From positions 1-23,162 of the forward strand of contig JANJUO010000141.1 in the NCBI GenBank assembly GCA_024710535.1: DNA of 23,162 nucleotides, read 5' to 3'. This DNA comes from a bacterium. GTDB taxonomy: Bacteria; Bacteroidota; Ignavibacteria; Kapaibacteriales; UBA2268. Positions 1 through 7,328 of this stretch are shown here, one piece after another (within the stretch, counting starts at the first letter, position 1; the number at the start of each line of letters is the position of its first letter). The notes beneath the pieces are model-generated. The model had not been told where the DNA came from and ran no database searches. It worked only from the letters and a program-made list of their open reading frames with translations. The translations under genes were made by a program, and so were the position numbers.

Positions 1-21
1 GTATCAAAAATTATTGAATAA
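1..21 (+). CDS. tuf: Elongation factor Tu, C-terminal end only (partial)
   Basis: The first seven codons read V-S-K-I-I-E-stop with no interruption. This matches the conserved end of bacterial EF-Tu, the GTPase that brings aminoacyl-tRNA to the ribosome. In Chlorobi-type genomes tuf lies directly before rpsJ, so position supports the call. Only six residues are visible, so the call rests on that short match plus gene order. The 60 bases that follow, up to S10, contain no gene. Confidence 0.72.
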   Translation, partial: VSKIIE

Positions 22-81
22 TTCTGGAATTTAATAAGTTAGTTAAAGACAGAACGCTTATAATAAGTTAAGGAATTTAAA

Positions 82-390
82 GTGGCAACACAAAGAATTA
101 GAATAAAATTAAAATCATACGATCACAAACTGATTGATAAATCATCAGAGAGAATAGTTCGTACGGTTAAGCAAACGGGAGCGGTTGTTTCAGGACCGAT
201 CCCATTGCCAACAAGACGTTCGGTTTATACTGTTAATCGTTCGCCACACGTTGATAAAAAATCGCGTGAACAATTTGAAACAAGAGTTCATAAGCGTTTG
301 ATAGATATTTTCAGCTCGACACAGAAAACAATAGACGCATTGATGCGATTGGAGTTACCTGCCGGCGTAGATGTGGAAGTAAAAGTCTAA
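82..390 (+). CDS. rpsJ: 30S ribosomal protein S10
   Basis: S10 is a protein of the 30S head and also the NusE antitermination factor. The product has 102 residues, the normal length. It begins M-ATQRIRIKLKSYDHKLID and carries the family core GPIPLPTRRSVYTVNRSPHV, including the loop that contacts 16S rRNA. The start is GTG at 82, followed by an alanine codon, with an AAGGA ribosome binding site at about 69-73. It is the first gene of the S10 operon and lies 60 bases after the tuf stop. No convincing promoter is visible in that gap, so read-through from tuf is plausible. Confidence 0.98.
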   Translation: MATQRIRIKLKSYDHKLIDKSSERIVRTVKQTGAVVSGPIPLPTRRSVYTVNRSPHVDKKSREQFETRVHKRLIDIFSSTQKTIDALMRLELPAGVDVEVKV

Positions 391-407
391 AAAAGGAGTG
401 AATGAAA

Positions 408-1031
408 ATGAAATCAGCAATTTTAGGTAAGAAAATCGGAATGACAAGTATTTTCAATGACAAAGGACAAATGATTCCTTGCACAGTTGTTGAAGCTGGT
501 CCATGTCCGGTGGTACTTGTGAGAACTCCTGAGAGAGATGGATATAATGCTGTACAAGTTGGATTTGAAAAAGTTAAACCAACTAAAGTAAATAAGCCAT
601 TAAAAGGACATTTTGAAAAAGCAGGTGTTGACTATACAAGGTATCTTAAAGAATTTCGCGATTTAGAAAGTCAAGTAACAATTGGTGAAAATATTACTGT
701 TGAGATTTTCAAGGTTGGCGATAAAGTAAAGGTTAGCGGAACAAGTAAAGGTCGTGGATTCCAAGGCGTAATCAAAAGACATCATTTCGGTGGTGTTGGT
801 ATGACTACTCATGGTCAGAGCGATCGTCAAAGACATCCAGGTTCTATCGGTTCATCTTCATATCCTTCGAGAGTATTCAAAGGTTTGAGAATGGCAGGCA
901 GAATGGGTGGTGATAAAACAAGTATAAGAAATATTGAAATAGTTGGGATAATGCCCGATAAAAATTTGTTGCTTCTAAAGGGTAGTGTTCCCGGAGCTCC
1001 AAATACATTGTTAGAAATAGTAAAGTTATAG
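408..1031 (+). CDS. rplC: 50S ribosomal protein L3
   Basis: L3 is an early assembly protein that binds 23S rRNA domain VI and reaches toward the peptidyl transferase centre. The start used here is the second in-frame ATG (408), giving MKSAILGKKIGMTSIF, the usual family N-terminus, and 207 residues. The AGGAG at 394-398 is nine bases from 408 but only three from the ATG at 402, which supports 408. Family motifs include KGRGFQGVIKRHHFGG and THGQSDRQRHPGSIG in the rRNA-penetrating loop, and MAGRMGGDKTSIRN near the C-terminus. It sits between S10 and L4 in the standard order. Confidence 0.98.
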   Translation: MKSAILGKKIGMTSIFNDKGQMIPCTVVEAGPCPVVLVRTPERDGYNAVQVGFEKVKPTKVNKPLKGHFEKAGVDYTRYLKEFRDLESQVTIGENITVEIFKVGDKVKVSGTSKGRGFQGVIKRHHFGGVGMTTHGQSDRQRHPGSIGSSSYPSRVFKGLRMAGRMGGDKTSIRNIEIVGIMPDKNLLLLKGSVPGAPNTLLEIVKL

Positions 1032-1038
1032 GCGAAAA

Positions 1039-1665
1039 ATGCTTGTAGATGTTTATACAAAAGAAGGACAGGTATCGGGGCAAGTAGAATTGCGTGATGA
1101 TATCTTTGGTATCGAACCAAAAGATAATGCAATGCACCAAGCAGTTGTGGCTTATTTAGCGCATCAGCGTCAAGGCAATGCAAAAACTAAAATCCGCAGT
1201 GAAGTTTCCGGTGGTGGTAAGAAGCCATGGAAACAAAAAGGCAGAGGTACTGCACGCTCCGGTTCATCTCGTTCACCTGTTTGGGTTGGCGGTGGAACTG
1301 TTCATGGACCAAAACCCCATGATTATGTTTACATTTTGCCAAAAAAATTAGGAAGATTAGCACGTAAGTCGGCATTTTCTTTACGAATGAAAGAAAATAA
1401 CTTAGTAGTGATTGAAGATTTAACTTTCAATAATATCAAAACAAAACAATTTGCAGAAGTATTGAAAAAATTGAATCTAAATGACAAAAAAACATTATTC
1501 TTACTTGCCGGTACAGATAATAATGTATATCTTTCCGGAAGGAATATTGCTAAGTTGACAGTTCAGCCGGCTGATAAGATTTCTACTTATGATATCTTAT
1601 CACATAAAAAGATTGTACTTTTAAAAAGTGCAGTTGAAGTTATAGAAAAAACATTTGGCAATTAA
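1039..1665 (+). CDS. rplD: 50S ribosomal protein L4
   Basis: L4 binds 23S rRNA and lines the nascent peptide exit tunnel. In E. coli it also represses its own operon, but the sequence here does not show whether that applies. The product has 208 residues, a normal length. The tunnel loop is recognisable as GGGKKPWKQKGRGTARSGS followed by SPVWVGGGTVHGPKP. The C-terminal half (about 115-205) has the globular Rossmann-like pattern ending in LLKSAVEVIEKTFG. The ATG at 1039 lies seven bases after the L3 stop and has only a weak upstream purine stretch, so translation is probably coupled to L3. Confidence 0.98.
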   Translation: MLVDVYTKEGQVSGQVELRDDIFGIEPKDNAMHQAVVAYLAHQRQGNAKTKIRSEVSGGGKKPWKQKGRGTARSGSSRSPVWVGGGTVHGPKPHDYVYILPKKLGRLARKSAFSLRMKENNLVVIEDLTFNNIKTKQFAEVLKKLNLNDKKTLFLLAGTDNNVYLSGRNIAKLTVQPADKISTYDILSHKKIVLLKSAVEVIEKTFGN

Positions 1666-1682
1666 TATCCGGAAGAAATGAA

Positions 1683-1988
1683 ATGATACATCTGATAAAA
1701 AGACCGTTAATTACAGAAAAAGCTATGAAGTTAGCCTCATTGGGTCAGTACGTCTTCGAAGTTCATCCGGACGCGAATAAGCTTGAAATTAAAAAAGCGA
1801 TTGAACAGTTATTTGAAGTGAATGTTGTAAGTGTTCGTACTTTGAGAATCAAAGGCAAAAATAAAACACGTATGACTAAGAAAGGCTTAATGAGAGGCAA
1901 AACAAAGTTAATTAAGAAAGCCTATGTAACTTTACAAAGTGGTCAATCTATTGAATTGGTATCCGGTGTCGGTGGCACTGAAGAATAA
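1683..1988 (+). CDS. rplW: 50S ribosomal protein L23
   Basis: L23 sits at the exit of the peptide tunnel and is the docking site for trigger factor and signal recognition particle. The 101-residue product begins MIHLIKRPLITEKAMKLA, which contains the family PLITEKA motif, followed by VHPDANKLEIKKAIEQLF. The basic loop around residues 57-78 (KGKNKTRMTKKGLMRGKT) is the rRNA-binding extension. The start at 1683 follows a GGAAGA stretch. An ATG five bases earlier (1678) reads into a stop after two codons and is not used. The gap from L4 is 17 bases. Confidence 0.97.
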   Translation: MIHLIKRPLITEKAMKLASLGQYVFEVHPDANKLEIKKAIEQLFEVNVVSVRTLRIKGKNKTRMTKKGLMRGKTKLIKKAYVTLQSGQSIELVSGVGGTEE

Positions 1989-2016
1989 TTTTTGAATATA
2001 ATGGCTTAATAGAAAA

Positions 2017-2853
2017 ATGGGAATTAGAGCATTAAAACCGATTACTCCGGGAACAAGGTTTTACACTGTTAGTACTTTTGATGAAATAACAACAGATAAA
2101 CCTTATAAACCTCTTACCGTACCTTTGAAAAAATCGGGCGGAAGAAATAATACCGGACGTATTACATCCCGCCACAGAGGCGGTGGTCATAAACGCAGAT
2201 ACAGAATTATTGATTTCAAGCGTAACAAGATTGGTATTCCGGCTGTTGTGAAAACTATAGAATACGACCCAAATAGAAATGCACGTATTGCTTTGGTCGA
2301 ATATCAGGATAATGAAATCAGATATATATTGGCACCGGACAAATTGAAAGTAGGAGATACTATCATTTCTGGTCCGACTGCCGAATACAAAGATGGTAAT
2401 GCACTTCCATTGAAAAATATACCCGTTGGTTTGTTTGTTCATAATGTTGAAATGAAACCGGGTAAAGGCGGACAGCTTGCTCGCAGTGCCGGTACTTCAT
2501 GCCAATTGGTTGCAAATGACAGCAAGTATGCTACTTTGAAAATGCCTTCTGGTGAAATCAGATTGATTCCGAATGTGTGTTATGCAACCTTAGGTACAGT
2601 AAGTAATGCTGAATTTGAAAACATCATTTATGGAAAAGCCGGCAGATTTAGATGGTTAGGCGTTAGACCGCAAACACGTGGTATGGCGATGAACCCAATC
2701 GATCACCCTATGGGCGGTGGTGAAGGTACTTCGAAATCCGGTGGTGGTCGTCAGCATCCTGAATCACCTTGGGGTAAATATGCTAAAGGTTTGAAGACTC
2801 GTAAGAAACGTAAATTGTCTTCGAAATATATTATTCGTTCAAGAAACAAATAG
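2017..2853 (+). CDS. rplB: 50S ribosomal protein L2
   Basis: L2 is needed for subunit joining and for peptidyl transferase activity. The product has 278 residues, normal for the family. The N-terminal KSGGRNNTGRITSRHRGGGH motif, the central OB-fold and SH3-like domains, and the C-terminal NPIDHPMGGGEGTSKSGGGR segment are all present. The histidine equivalent to the essential E. coli His229 is residue 230 in that segment. The tail ends basic (KTRKKRKLSSKYIIRSRNK), as usual. The ATG at 2017 has little ribosome binding site, so the start rests on family alignment (MGIRALKPITPGTR). Confidence 0.98.
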   Translation: MGIRALKPITPGTRFYTVSTFDEITTDKPYKPLTVPLKKSGGRNNTGRITSRHRGGGHKRRYRIIDFKRNKIGIPAVVKTIEYDPNRNARIALVEYQDNEIRYILAPDKLKVGDTIISGPTAEYKDGNALPLKNIPVGLFVHNVEMKPGKGGQLARSAGTSCQLVANDSKYATLKMPSGEIRLIPNVCYATLGTVSNAEFENIIYGKAGRFRWLGVRPQTRGMAMNPIDHPMGGGEGTSKSGGGRQHPESPWGKYAKGLKTRKKRKLSSKYIIRSRNK

Positions 2854-2867
2854 ACAGGAATTTATAG

Positions 2868-3152
2868 ATGTCACGTTCATTAAAGAAAGGTATATTTATT
2901 CACCATAAGCTTCTCAAGAAAATTGAGGCTTTGAATGAATCGAAGAAAAAACAGGTAATCAAAACTTGGTCCCGTGCATCAACGATTACACCTGATTTCG
3001 TTGGACATACCGTAGCAGTACATAATGGTAAAAATTTTATACCAGTTTATGTTTCTGAAAATATGGTTGGGCACAAGTTTGGTGAGTTTGCACCGACACG
3101 TACTTACAGAGGTCATGCAGGTCATAGAAAAGATCAAAAGGGTAAAAAATAA
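2868..3152 (+). CDS. rpsS: 30S ribosomal protein S19
   Basis: S19 lies in the 30S head, where it pairs with S13 and contacts tRNA and the bridges to 50S. The 94-residue product starts MSRSLKKGIFIHHKLLKKI and contains the signature HNGKNFIPVYV followed by GHKFGEFAPTRTYRGHAGH. An AGGA lies just before the ATG at 2868. Its TAA stop shares one base with the ATG of L22, which points to coupled translation. Confidence 0.98.
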   Translation: MSRSLKKGIFIHHKLLKKIEALNESKKKQVIKTWSRASTITPDFVGHTVAVHNGKNFIPVYVSENMVGHKFGEFAPTRTYRGHAGHRKDQKGKK

Positions 3153-3550
3153 TGGAAACATCAATGGAAGCAAGAGCATTAAAAAGATATATTCCCTCGT
3201 CTCCTCGTAAAATGAGATTGGTGATAGATATGATTAGAGGCATTAAGGTTTCTGAAGCTTTGTCAATATTGAAGTTTTCACCTAAACATGCTTCGAGAGA
3301 TGCTGAAATGGTTTTACGTTCAGCAATTTCTAATCTTGAAAATAAAGCAAGTGAAAAAAATAAAAAAATTGATGTGAGCAGTATGTTTGTTAAAGAAGTC
3401 TTTGTTAATCAAGGACCTGCAATGAAACGTATTTTGCCTGCACCAATGGGAAGAGCTTTCAGAATCAAAAAACGCTCAAATCATTTAACAATTGTTGTTG
3501 CTACTCCGGGCAACGTTAATTTAACAACTGATAATACAATTAAGGAGTAA
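3152..3550 (+). CDS. rplV: 50S ribosomal protein L22
   Basis: L22 spans from the 50S surface to the exit tunnel, where its beta-hairpin forms part of the constriction. The product has 132 residues, about 20 more than the commonest length, with a polar tail after the conserved HLTIVVA strand. Core motifs are PSSPRKMRLVIDMIRG (about 12-27) and the hairpin tip PAMKRILPAPMGRAFRIKKR. The ATG at 3152 overlaps the S19 stop by one base. A second in-frame ATG at 3164 would give MEARALKRY, also a plausible N-terminus, so the true start could be four codons later. Confidence 0.97.
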   Translation: METSMEARALKRYIPSSPRKMRLVIDMIRGIKVSEALSILKFSPKHASRDAEMVLRSAISNLENKASEKNKKIDVSSMFVKEVFVNQGPAMKRILPAPMGRAFRIKKRSNHLTIVVATPGNVNLTTDNTIKE

Positions 3551-3555
3551 ATAAA

Positions 3556-4191
3556 TTGGGACAAAAGACTAATCCGATAGGGCTCAGACTTGGTATCAAC
3601 AGAAGTTGGGATGCTAATTGGTTTGACGAAAGAAATGCCGCTGAAAAGATATCGGAAGATGTAAAAGTTCGCAGTTACATCCGCAATCGAAAGAAGAAAG
3701 CCGGTATAGCCAGGATTTTGGTTGAAAGAACAACCAAACAACTTAGAATTACTATTAATACTTCACGTCCAGGTGTGATTATCGGTCGCTCAGGCAAAGA
3801 TATTACCCAGTTGGAAGAAGAATTGAAAAAAGTAACCGGTAAAGATGTTAAGATTTTGATTAGCGAGATTAAACGTCCCGAATTGGATGCTTTACTGGTG
3901 GCTGAAAATGTTGCTCAACAGCTCGAAGGAAGAATTTCTTTCAGAAGAGCTATGAAGCAGGCTGTTTCTTCAACTATGAGAATGGGTGCACAAGGTATTC
4001 GTATTATGTGTGCAGGTCGTCTTGGTGGTGCGGAAATGGCAAGAACAGAACAGTATAAAGAAGGAAGAATTCCTTTGCATACTCTTAGAGCAGACATCGA
4101 TTACGGTACAGCTCAAGCAGCAACCATTTATGGTATTATCGGCGTTAAAGTTTGGATTTGTAAAGGCGAAGTAATCGGTAAGCAACAATAA
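3556..4191 (+). CDS. rpsC: 30S ribosomal protein S3 (TTG start)
   Basis: S3 lies at the mRNA entry tunnel of the 30S subunit and takes part in its helicase activity. The 211-residue product begins M-GQKTNPIGLRLGINRSWDA, the standard family N-terminus. The KH RNA-binding domain is seen at RPGVIIGRSGKDITQLEEEL with its GxxG loop GRSG. The C-terminal domain includes GRLGGAEMARTEQYKEGRIP. The start codon is TTG at 3556, placed eight bases after AAGGAG (3542-3547), a strong ribosome binding site inside the last codons of L22. No ATG exists near the conserved N-terminus. Confidence 0.98.
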   Translation: MGQKTNPIGLRLGINRSWDANWFDERNAAEKISEDVKVRSYIRNRKKKAGIARILVERTTKQLRITINTSRPGVIIGRSGKDITQLEEELKKVTGKDVKILISEIKRPELDALLVAENVAQQLEGRISFRRAMKQAVSSTMRMGAQGIRIMCAGRLGGAEMARTEQYKEGRIPLHTLRADIDYGTAQAATIYGIIGVKVWICKGEVIGKQQ

Positions 4192-4225
4192 TTTAGAAAG
4201 ATTAAAATAATTGGGATAATATAAA

Positions 4226-4657
4226 ATGCTTTCACCAAAAAGAGTAAAATATCGCAAAACGCAACGTGGCAGAATGACCGGCAAGGCTCATCGTGGCTCG
4301 CTTGTTGCCTTTGGATCTTATGGCTTAAAAGCTATGGAGCCAAAATGGATAACAAACAGACAGATTGAAGCGGCTCGTATTGCTATCAACCGTTATCTCA
4401 AACGCGATGGTAAGGTTTGGATTAGAATATTTCCTGACAAACCTTTTACTAAAAAGCCACTCGAAGTTCGTATGGGTTCCGGTAAAGGATCACCAGAAGG
4501 TTGGGTAGCAGTAGTAAAACCCGGAAGAATTATGTTTGAAGTGGATGGGGTAAGCCGTGAAGCCGCACAGGAAGCTATGAGATTGGCGTCTCAAAAATTA
4601 CCTATTAAGACAAAGTTTGTAACACGTATAGATTTAGCTTATAATGAAACCACGTAA
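4226..4657 (+). CDS. rplP: 50S ribosomal protein L16
   Basis: L16 is a late assembly protein near the A site of 23S rRNA that helps position aminoacyl-tRNA. It has 143 residues, a normal length. It starts MLSPKRVKYRKTQRGRMTG and has the family signatures RIFPDKPFTKKPLEVRMGSG and KGSPEGWVAVVKPGRIMFE, the loop that approaches the peptidyl transferase region. The last 14 bases overlap the start of L29 in another frame. The ribosome binding site is weak (GGGAT, 4213-4217). Confidence 0.98.
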   Translation: MLSPKRVKYRKTQRGRMTGKAHRGSLVAFGSYGLKAMEPKWITNRQIEAARIAINRYLKRDGKVWIRIFPDKPFTKKPLEVRMGSGKGSPEGWVAVVKPGRIMFEVDGVSREAAQEAMRLASQKLPIKTKFVTRIDLAYNETT

Positions 4658-4847
4658 AGCAAATGATTTAAGAGATTTGACAGACGATGAATTAATCGTA
4701 TTGCTTCATGAATCTCAGGAAACTTTAGCAAAGCAGAATTTTGAACACGCTTTGAAGCAATTGCAGGACACCTCATATTTGAATATATTAGGTAAAGATA
4801 TTGCAAGAATTAAAACTATTTTAAACGAACGTCAAAGAGCAAAGTAA
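4644..4847 (+). CDS. rpmC: 50S ribosomal protein L29
   Basis: L29 is a small helical protein beside L23 at the tunnel exit. The 67-residue product MKPRKANDLRDLTDDELIV then forms the expected two-helix pattern ending in ARIKTILNERQRAK. Its ATG lies within the L16 gene, giving a 14-base overlap that fits translational coupling. The family motif usually read as ELR.L is here DLRDLTDDEL. Confidence 0.96.
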   Translation: MKPRKANDLRDLTDDELIVLLHESQETLAKQNFEHALKQLQDTSYLNILGKDIARIKTILNERQRAK

Positions 4848-4848
4848 A

Positions 4849-5196
4849 ATGAGCGAAAATAATGAAACTATGGCAAACGTTGCCGCTCAGGATATAAAAC
4901 CTGCTTCTGTGAAGTCCGAAGCTAAATCTGGTTTGAATGAAGTAAAGAGTTCACACAAGAGAGTTCTTGTGGGTAAAGTGAAATCCAATAAATCGGATAA
5001 AACAATTGTTGTTTCTATTGAAACACAAGTTCGCCATCCATTGTATAAAAAGTACTATAAAAAGACAAAAACTTTTATGGCACATGATGAAAGCAATGAT
5101 TGTAAGATGGGCGATATAGTAAAAATTAAAGAATCCAGACCCTTGAGTGCAAGAAAACGTTGGATTTTAGTTGAAGTATTAGAAAGAGCTAAGTAA
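4849..5196 (+). CDS. rpsQ: 30S ribosomal protein S17 with N-terminal extension
   Basis: S17 is a primary binder of 16S rRNA with an OB fold. The conserved domain starts at about residue 36 (RKRVLVG-type segment HKRVLVGKVKSNKSDKTIVV) and continues through ETQVRHPLYKKYYKKTKTF to MGDIVKIKESRPLSARKRW. The product has 115 residues where about 85 is usual. The extra N-terminal 30-35 residues are rich in Lys, Ser, Ala and Glu and look disordered. The ATG at 4849 starts two bases after the L29 stop. An in-frame ATG at 4870 would shorten the extension by seven residues but not remove it. Confidence 0.96.
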   Translation: MSENNETMANVAAQDIKPASVKSEAKSGLNEVKSSHKRVLVGKVKSNKSDKTIVVSIETQVRHPLYKKYYKKTKTFMAHDESNDCKMGDIVKIKESRPLSARKRWILVEVLERAK

Positions 5197-5212
5197 TTAG
5201 AGGGGTATTGAA

Positions 5213-5581
5213 ATGGTTCAGCAAGAAACTAATTTAACTGTTGCCGATAATTCGGGAGCAAAAAAAGTAAGAGTAATCAGAGTATTAGGTGGTCATGGAA
5301 GGCAATATGCTTCTCTTGGAGACCTTGTAGTTGTTACTGTTAAAGCCGCTATTCCAAATGCCGCTGTAAAGAAAGGACAGGTAGTAAAAGCAGTTATCGT
5401 AAGAACTGCTAAGGAAGTTGGTAGAAAAGACGGTTCATTTATCAGATTTGATGATAATGCAGCTGTTATTCTAAATGATAAAGGCGAACCACGTGGCACT
5501 CGTATCTTCGGACCGGTTGCTCGTGAATTACGTGAAAAAAATTATATGAAAATTGTTTCTTTGGCTCCCGAAGTTATTTAA
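5213..5581 (+). CDS. rplN: 50S ribosomal protein L14
   Basis: L14 forms part of the intersubunit bridge and the binding site of GTPase and silencing factors. The product has 122 residues, the standard length. Signature elements are TVADNSGAKKVRVIRVLGG near the N-terminus and DDNAAVILNDKGEPRGTRIF with FGPVARELRE near the end. A GAGGGG ribosome binding site (5200-5205) stands before the ATG at 5213. It opens the spc section of the superoperon, with no terminator between it and S17. Confidence 0.98.
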   Translation: MVQQETNLTVADNSGAKKVRVIRVLGGHGRQYASLGDLVVVTVKAAIPNAAVKKGQVVKAVIVRTAKEVGRKDGSFIRFDDNAAVILNDKGEPRGTRIFGPVARELREKNYMKIVSLAPEVI

Positions 5582-5591
5582 TGGTGGAAAA

Positions 5592-5912
5592 ATGAAATTA
5601 AGAATTAAAAAAAATGATACTGTTCGTGTTATAACCGGCGATGATAAAGGTAAAACCGGCAGAGTTCTCCTTGTTGATCCTAAAAAAATGACAGTTCTCA
5701 TTGAGGGAGTTAATATTCATACTAAACACGAACGTCCAAATCAAAGAAATCAAAAAGGCGGTCGTGTTGAAAAAGAATTTCCTATGCATTATTCTAATGT
5801 GATGTTGGTTGATTCTGATAAAAATCCTACCAGAATTGGTATTAAACGTGAAATTAAAGGCGAAAGGGCTGTTATTACACGAGTTGCCCGTTCAAATGGA
5901 AAGGAAATTTAA
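5592..5912 (+). CDS. rplX: 50S ribosomal protein L24
   Basis: L24 is an assembly initiator protein on the 50S solvent side near the tunnel exit. With the ATG at 5592 the product is 106 residues and starts MKLRIKKNDTVRVITGDDKG. The KOW motif is visible as ITGDDKGKTGRVL (about 14-26), followed by the family segment NIHTKHERPNQRNQKGG. The reading frame stays open back into L14 (5553), but those upstream residues match nothing in the family and overlap L14, so 5592 is preferred. The L14 stop is ten bases upstream. Confidence 0.97.
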   Translation: MKLRIKKNDTVRVITGDDKGKTGRVLLVDPKKMTVLIEGVNIHTKHERPNQRNQKGGRVEKEFPMHYSNVMLVDSDKNPTRIGIKREIKGERAVITRVARSNGKEI

Positions 5913-5936
5913 TAATTTAAATGAGTATAGATAGAA

Positions 5937-6587
5937 ATGGCTAAAGCAAAACCACAACAACCAACGGGTAAAAGTCCAAGCAAAAAAGCTGACTTTTCTC
6001 CTGAAGGTAAGAGATTAGAAGAAGTGAAGGGTAAACCACCTGTACCGAGATTGGCAATTTTTTATAAAGAACAGGTAGTTCCTGCTTTGATGAAAAAATT
6101 CAATTTCAAATCAATTATGCAAGTTCCGAGATTGGAAAAAATTTGTCTTAACATGGGTGTTGGAGATGCAGCGCAGGATATGAAATTACTGCAGAGTGCG
6201 GTTAACGAACTCGAACTCATATCAGGACAACGTCCGGTTGTAACCAAAGCCAAAAAGGCGATTTCCAATTTCAAACTCCGTGCTGGTATGCCAATTGGTA
6301 CAATGGTAACGCTTCGTGGTCCGAGAATGTATGAATTTCTTGATAGATTGATTAATATTGCTTCTCCTCGTATCAGAGACTTTCAAGGTTTTCCTGATAA
6401 AAGCTTTGATGGAAGAGGTAATTATTCACTCGGTATCAAAGAACAAATTATATTTCCGGAAATAGATTTAGATAAGGTGGGCCGTATCACTGGGTTGGAC
6501 ATTACATTTGTAATGCGTTCAGCAAGTGATGAAGAGTCATATGCATTATTGCAGGAATTTGGATTCCCATTCCGTAAACGTGTATAA
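5937..6587 (+). CDS. rplE: 50S ribosomal protein L5 with N-terminal extension
   Basis: L5 binds 5S rRNA in the central protuberance and contacts the P-site tRNA. The conserved domain runs from about residue 38 (PRLAIFYKEQVVPALMKKF) to the end. It contains NFKSIMQVPRLEKICLNMGV, KAKKAISNFKLRAGMPIG and the C-terminal FPEIDLDKVGRITGLDITFV. The product is 216 residues against about 180 in most bacteria. The first 36 residues are Lys, Pro, Ser and Gln rich and look disordered. No ATG lies at the domain boundary, so the extension appears real. The start has a weak ribosome binding site. Confidence 0.97.
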   Translation: MAKAKPQQPTGKSPSKKADFSPEGKRLEEVKGKPPVPRLAIFYKEQVVPALMKKFNFKSIMQVPRLEKICLNMGVGDAAQDMKLLQSAVNELELISGQRPVVTKAKKAISNFKLRAGMPIGTMVTLRGPRMYEFLDRLINIASPRIRDFQGFPDKSFDGRGNYSLGIKEQIIFPEIDLDKVGRITGLDITFVMRSASDEESYALLQEFGFPFRKRV

Positions 6588-6604
6588 TTGAGGTAGTATA
6601 TAAT

Positions 6605-6874
6605 ATGGCAACTAAAGCTGTTGTAGCACGCAACGAAAAAAGAAAAAGATTGGCAGATAAATATGCCGCAAAAAGAGAAGAGCTTAAAGCTATGGGCGAT
6701 TACATGGGTTTGCAAAAATTACCCAGAAATTCAGCTCCAACCAGAGTTAGGATTCGTTGTAGTGTAACAGGCCGCGGCCGCGGTAATTTCCGTAAATTCG
6801 GGTTGTGCAGAAATATGTTCCGCCAAATGGCTCTTGAAGGCAAGATACCCGGTGTTAGAAAAGCAAGTTGGTAA
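6605..6874 (+). CDS. rpsN: 30S ribosomal protein S14, zinc-independent form
   Basis: S14 binds the 16S rRNA 3' domain in the 30S head. The 89-residue length and basic N-terminal half (MATKAVVARNEKRKRLADKY) mark the long form that does not rely on a zinc ribbon. The C-terminal half reads RCSVTGRGRGNFRKFGLCR then NMFRQMALEGKIPGVRKASW. Compared with the zinc form, two of the four cysteine positions are kept (RCSV and GLCR) while the partners are Thr and Met, so a complete zinc site is not possible. GAGGT precedes the ATG at 6605. Confidence 0.97.
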   Translation: MATKAVVARNEKRKRLADKYAAKREELKAMGDYMGLQKLPRNSAPTRVRIRCSVTGRGRGNFRKFGLCRNMFRQMALEGKIPGVRKASW

Positions 6875-6898
6875 TTAAATTATTCGGTAAAAATATAT

Positions 6899-7294
6899 AT
6901 GCCAGTAACAGATCAAATATCAGATTTCTTAACCCGCATTCGTAATGCAGGCAAAGCAGGTCATAAATCAGTTGATATTCCATTTTCAAGAATGAAAATT
7001 AATATTGCTGAAATATTGAAAGAACAAGGCTTTGTTACAGATTGCGAAAAAGTGGAAGATGGAGTTCAAGGAAAAATTAGAGTAGTACTCCGTTATTACA
7101 AAAAACAACCGGCGTTCCGAAAAATTGAACGTATCAGCAAGCCGGGCAGAAGAGTTTATGCCTCTTCAGATAACTTGCCACGCATTCACAACGGTTTGGG
7201 CATAGCAATAATATCTACTTCGAAAGGTATTATGACTGACAAACAAGCCAGAAAGTTCAATGTTGGCGGTGAAGTGCTTTGCACAGTTTGGTAA
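6899..7294 (+). CDS. rpsH: 30S ribosomal protein S8
   Basis: S8 binds helix 21 of 16S rRNA and organises the central domain. In E. coli it also represses the spc operon, but no equivalent mRNA site was identified here. The 131-residue product starts MPVTDQISDFLTRIRNAGKA and ends with the conserved GIAIISTSKGIMTDKQARK and GGEVLCTVW. The ATG at 6899 lies in a run of AT repeats with little ribosome binding site, 24 bases after S14. Confidence 0.98.
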   Translation: MPVTDQISDFLTRIRNAGKAGHKSVDIPFSRMKINIAEILKEQGFVTDCEKVEDGVQGKIRVVLRYYKKQPAFRKIERISKPGRRVYASSDNLPRIHNGLGIAIISTSKGIMTDKQARKFNVGGEVLCTVW

Positions 7295-7328
7295 AATTAA
7301 GAAAAAAAGTTTTTTAAGGAGCACAGCG

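Noticed and set aside
32..70. A ten-base direct repeat TAATAAGTTA at 32-41 and 61-70 before S10.
   Set aside because: Short and AT-only; no second copy of the flanking sequence and no link to a known leader element.
402..407. First ATG of L3 at 402.
   Set aside because: Only three bases from the AGGAG; the ATG at 408 has normal spacing and matches the family N-terminus.
827..1183. Reverse-strand frame of 118 residues across the L3-L4 junction.
   Set aside because: A shadow of two certain genes with no ribosome binding site or recognisable domain.
7260..7328. Longer reading frame upstream of L6 that overlaps S8.
   Set aside because: The GTG at 7329 has AAGGAG at the correct distance and gives the exact family N-terminus and length.
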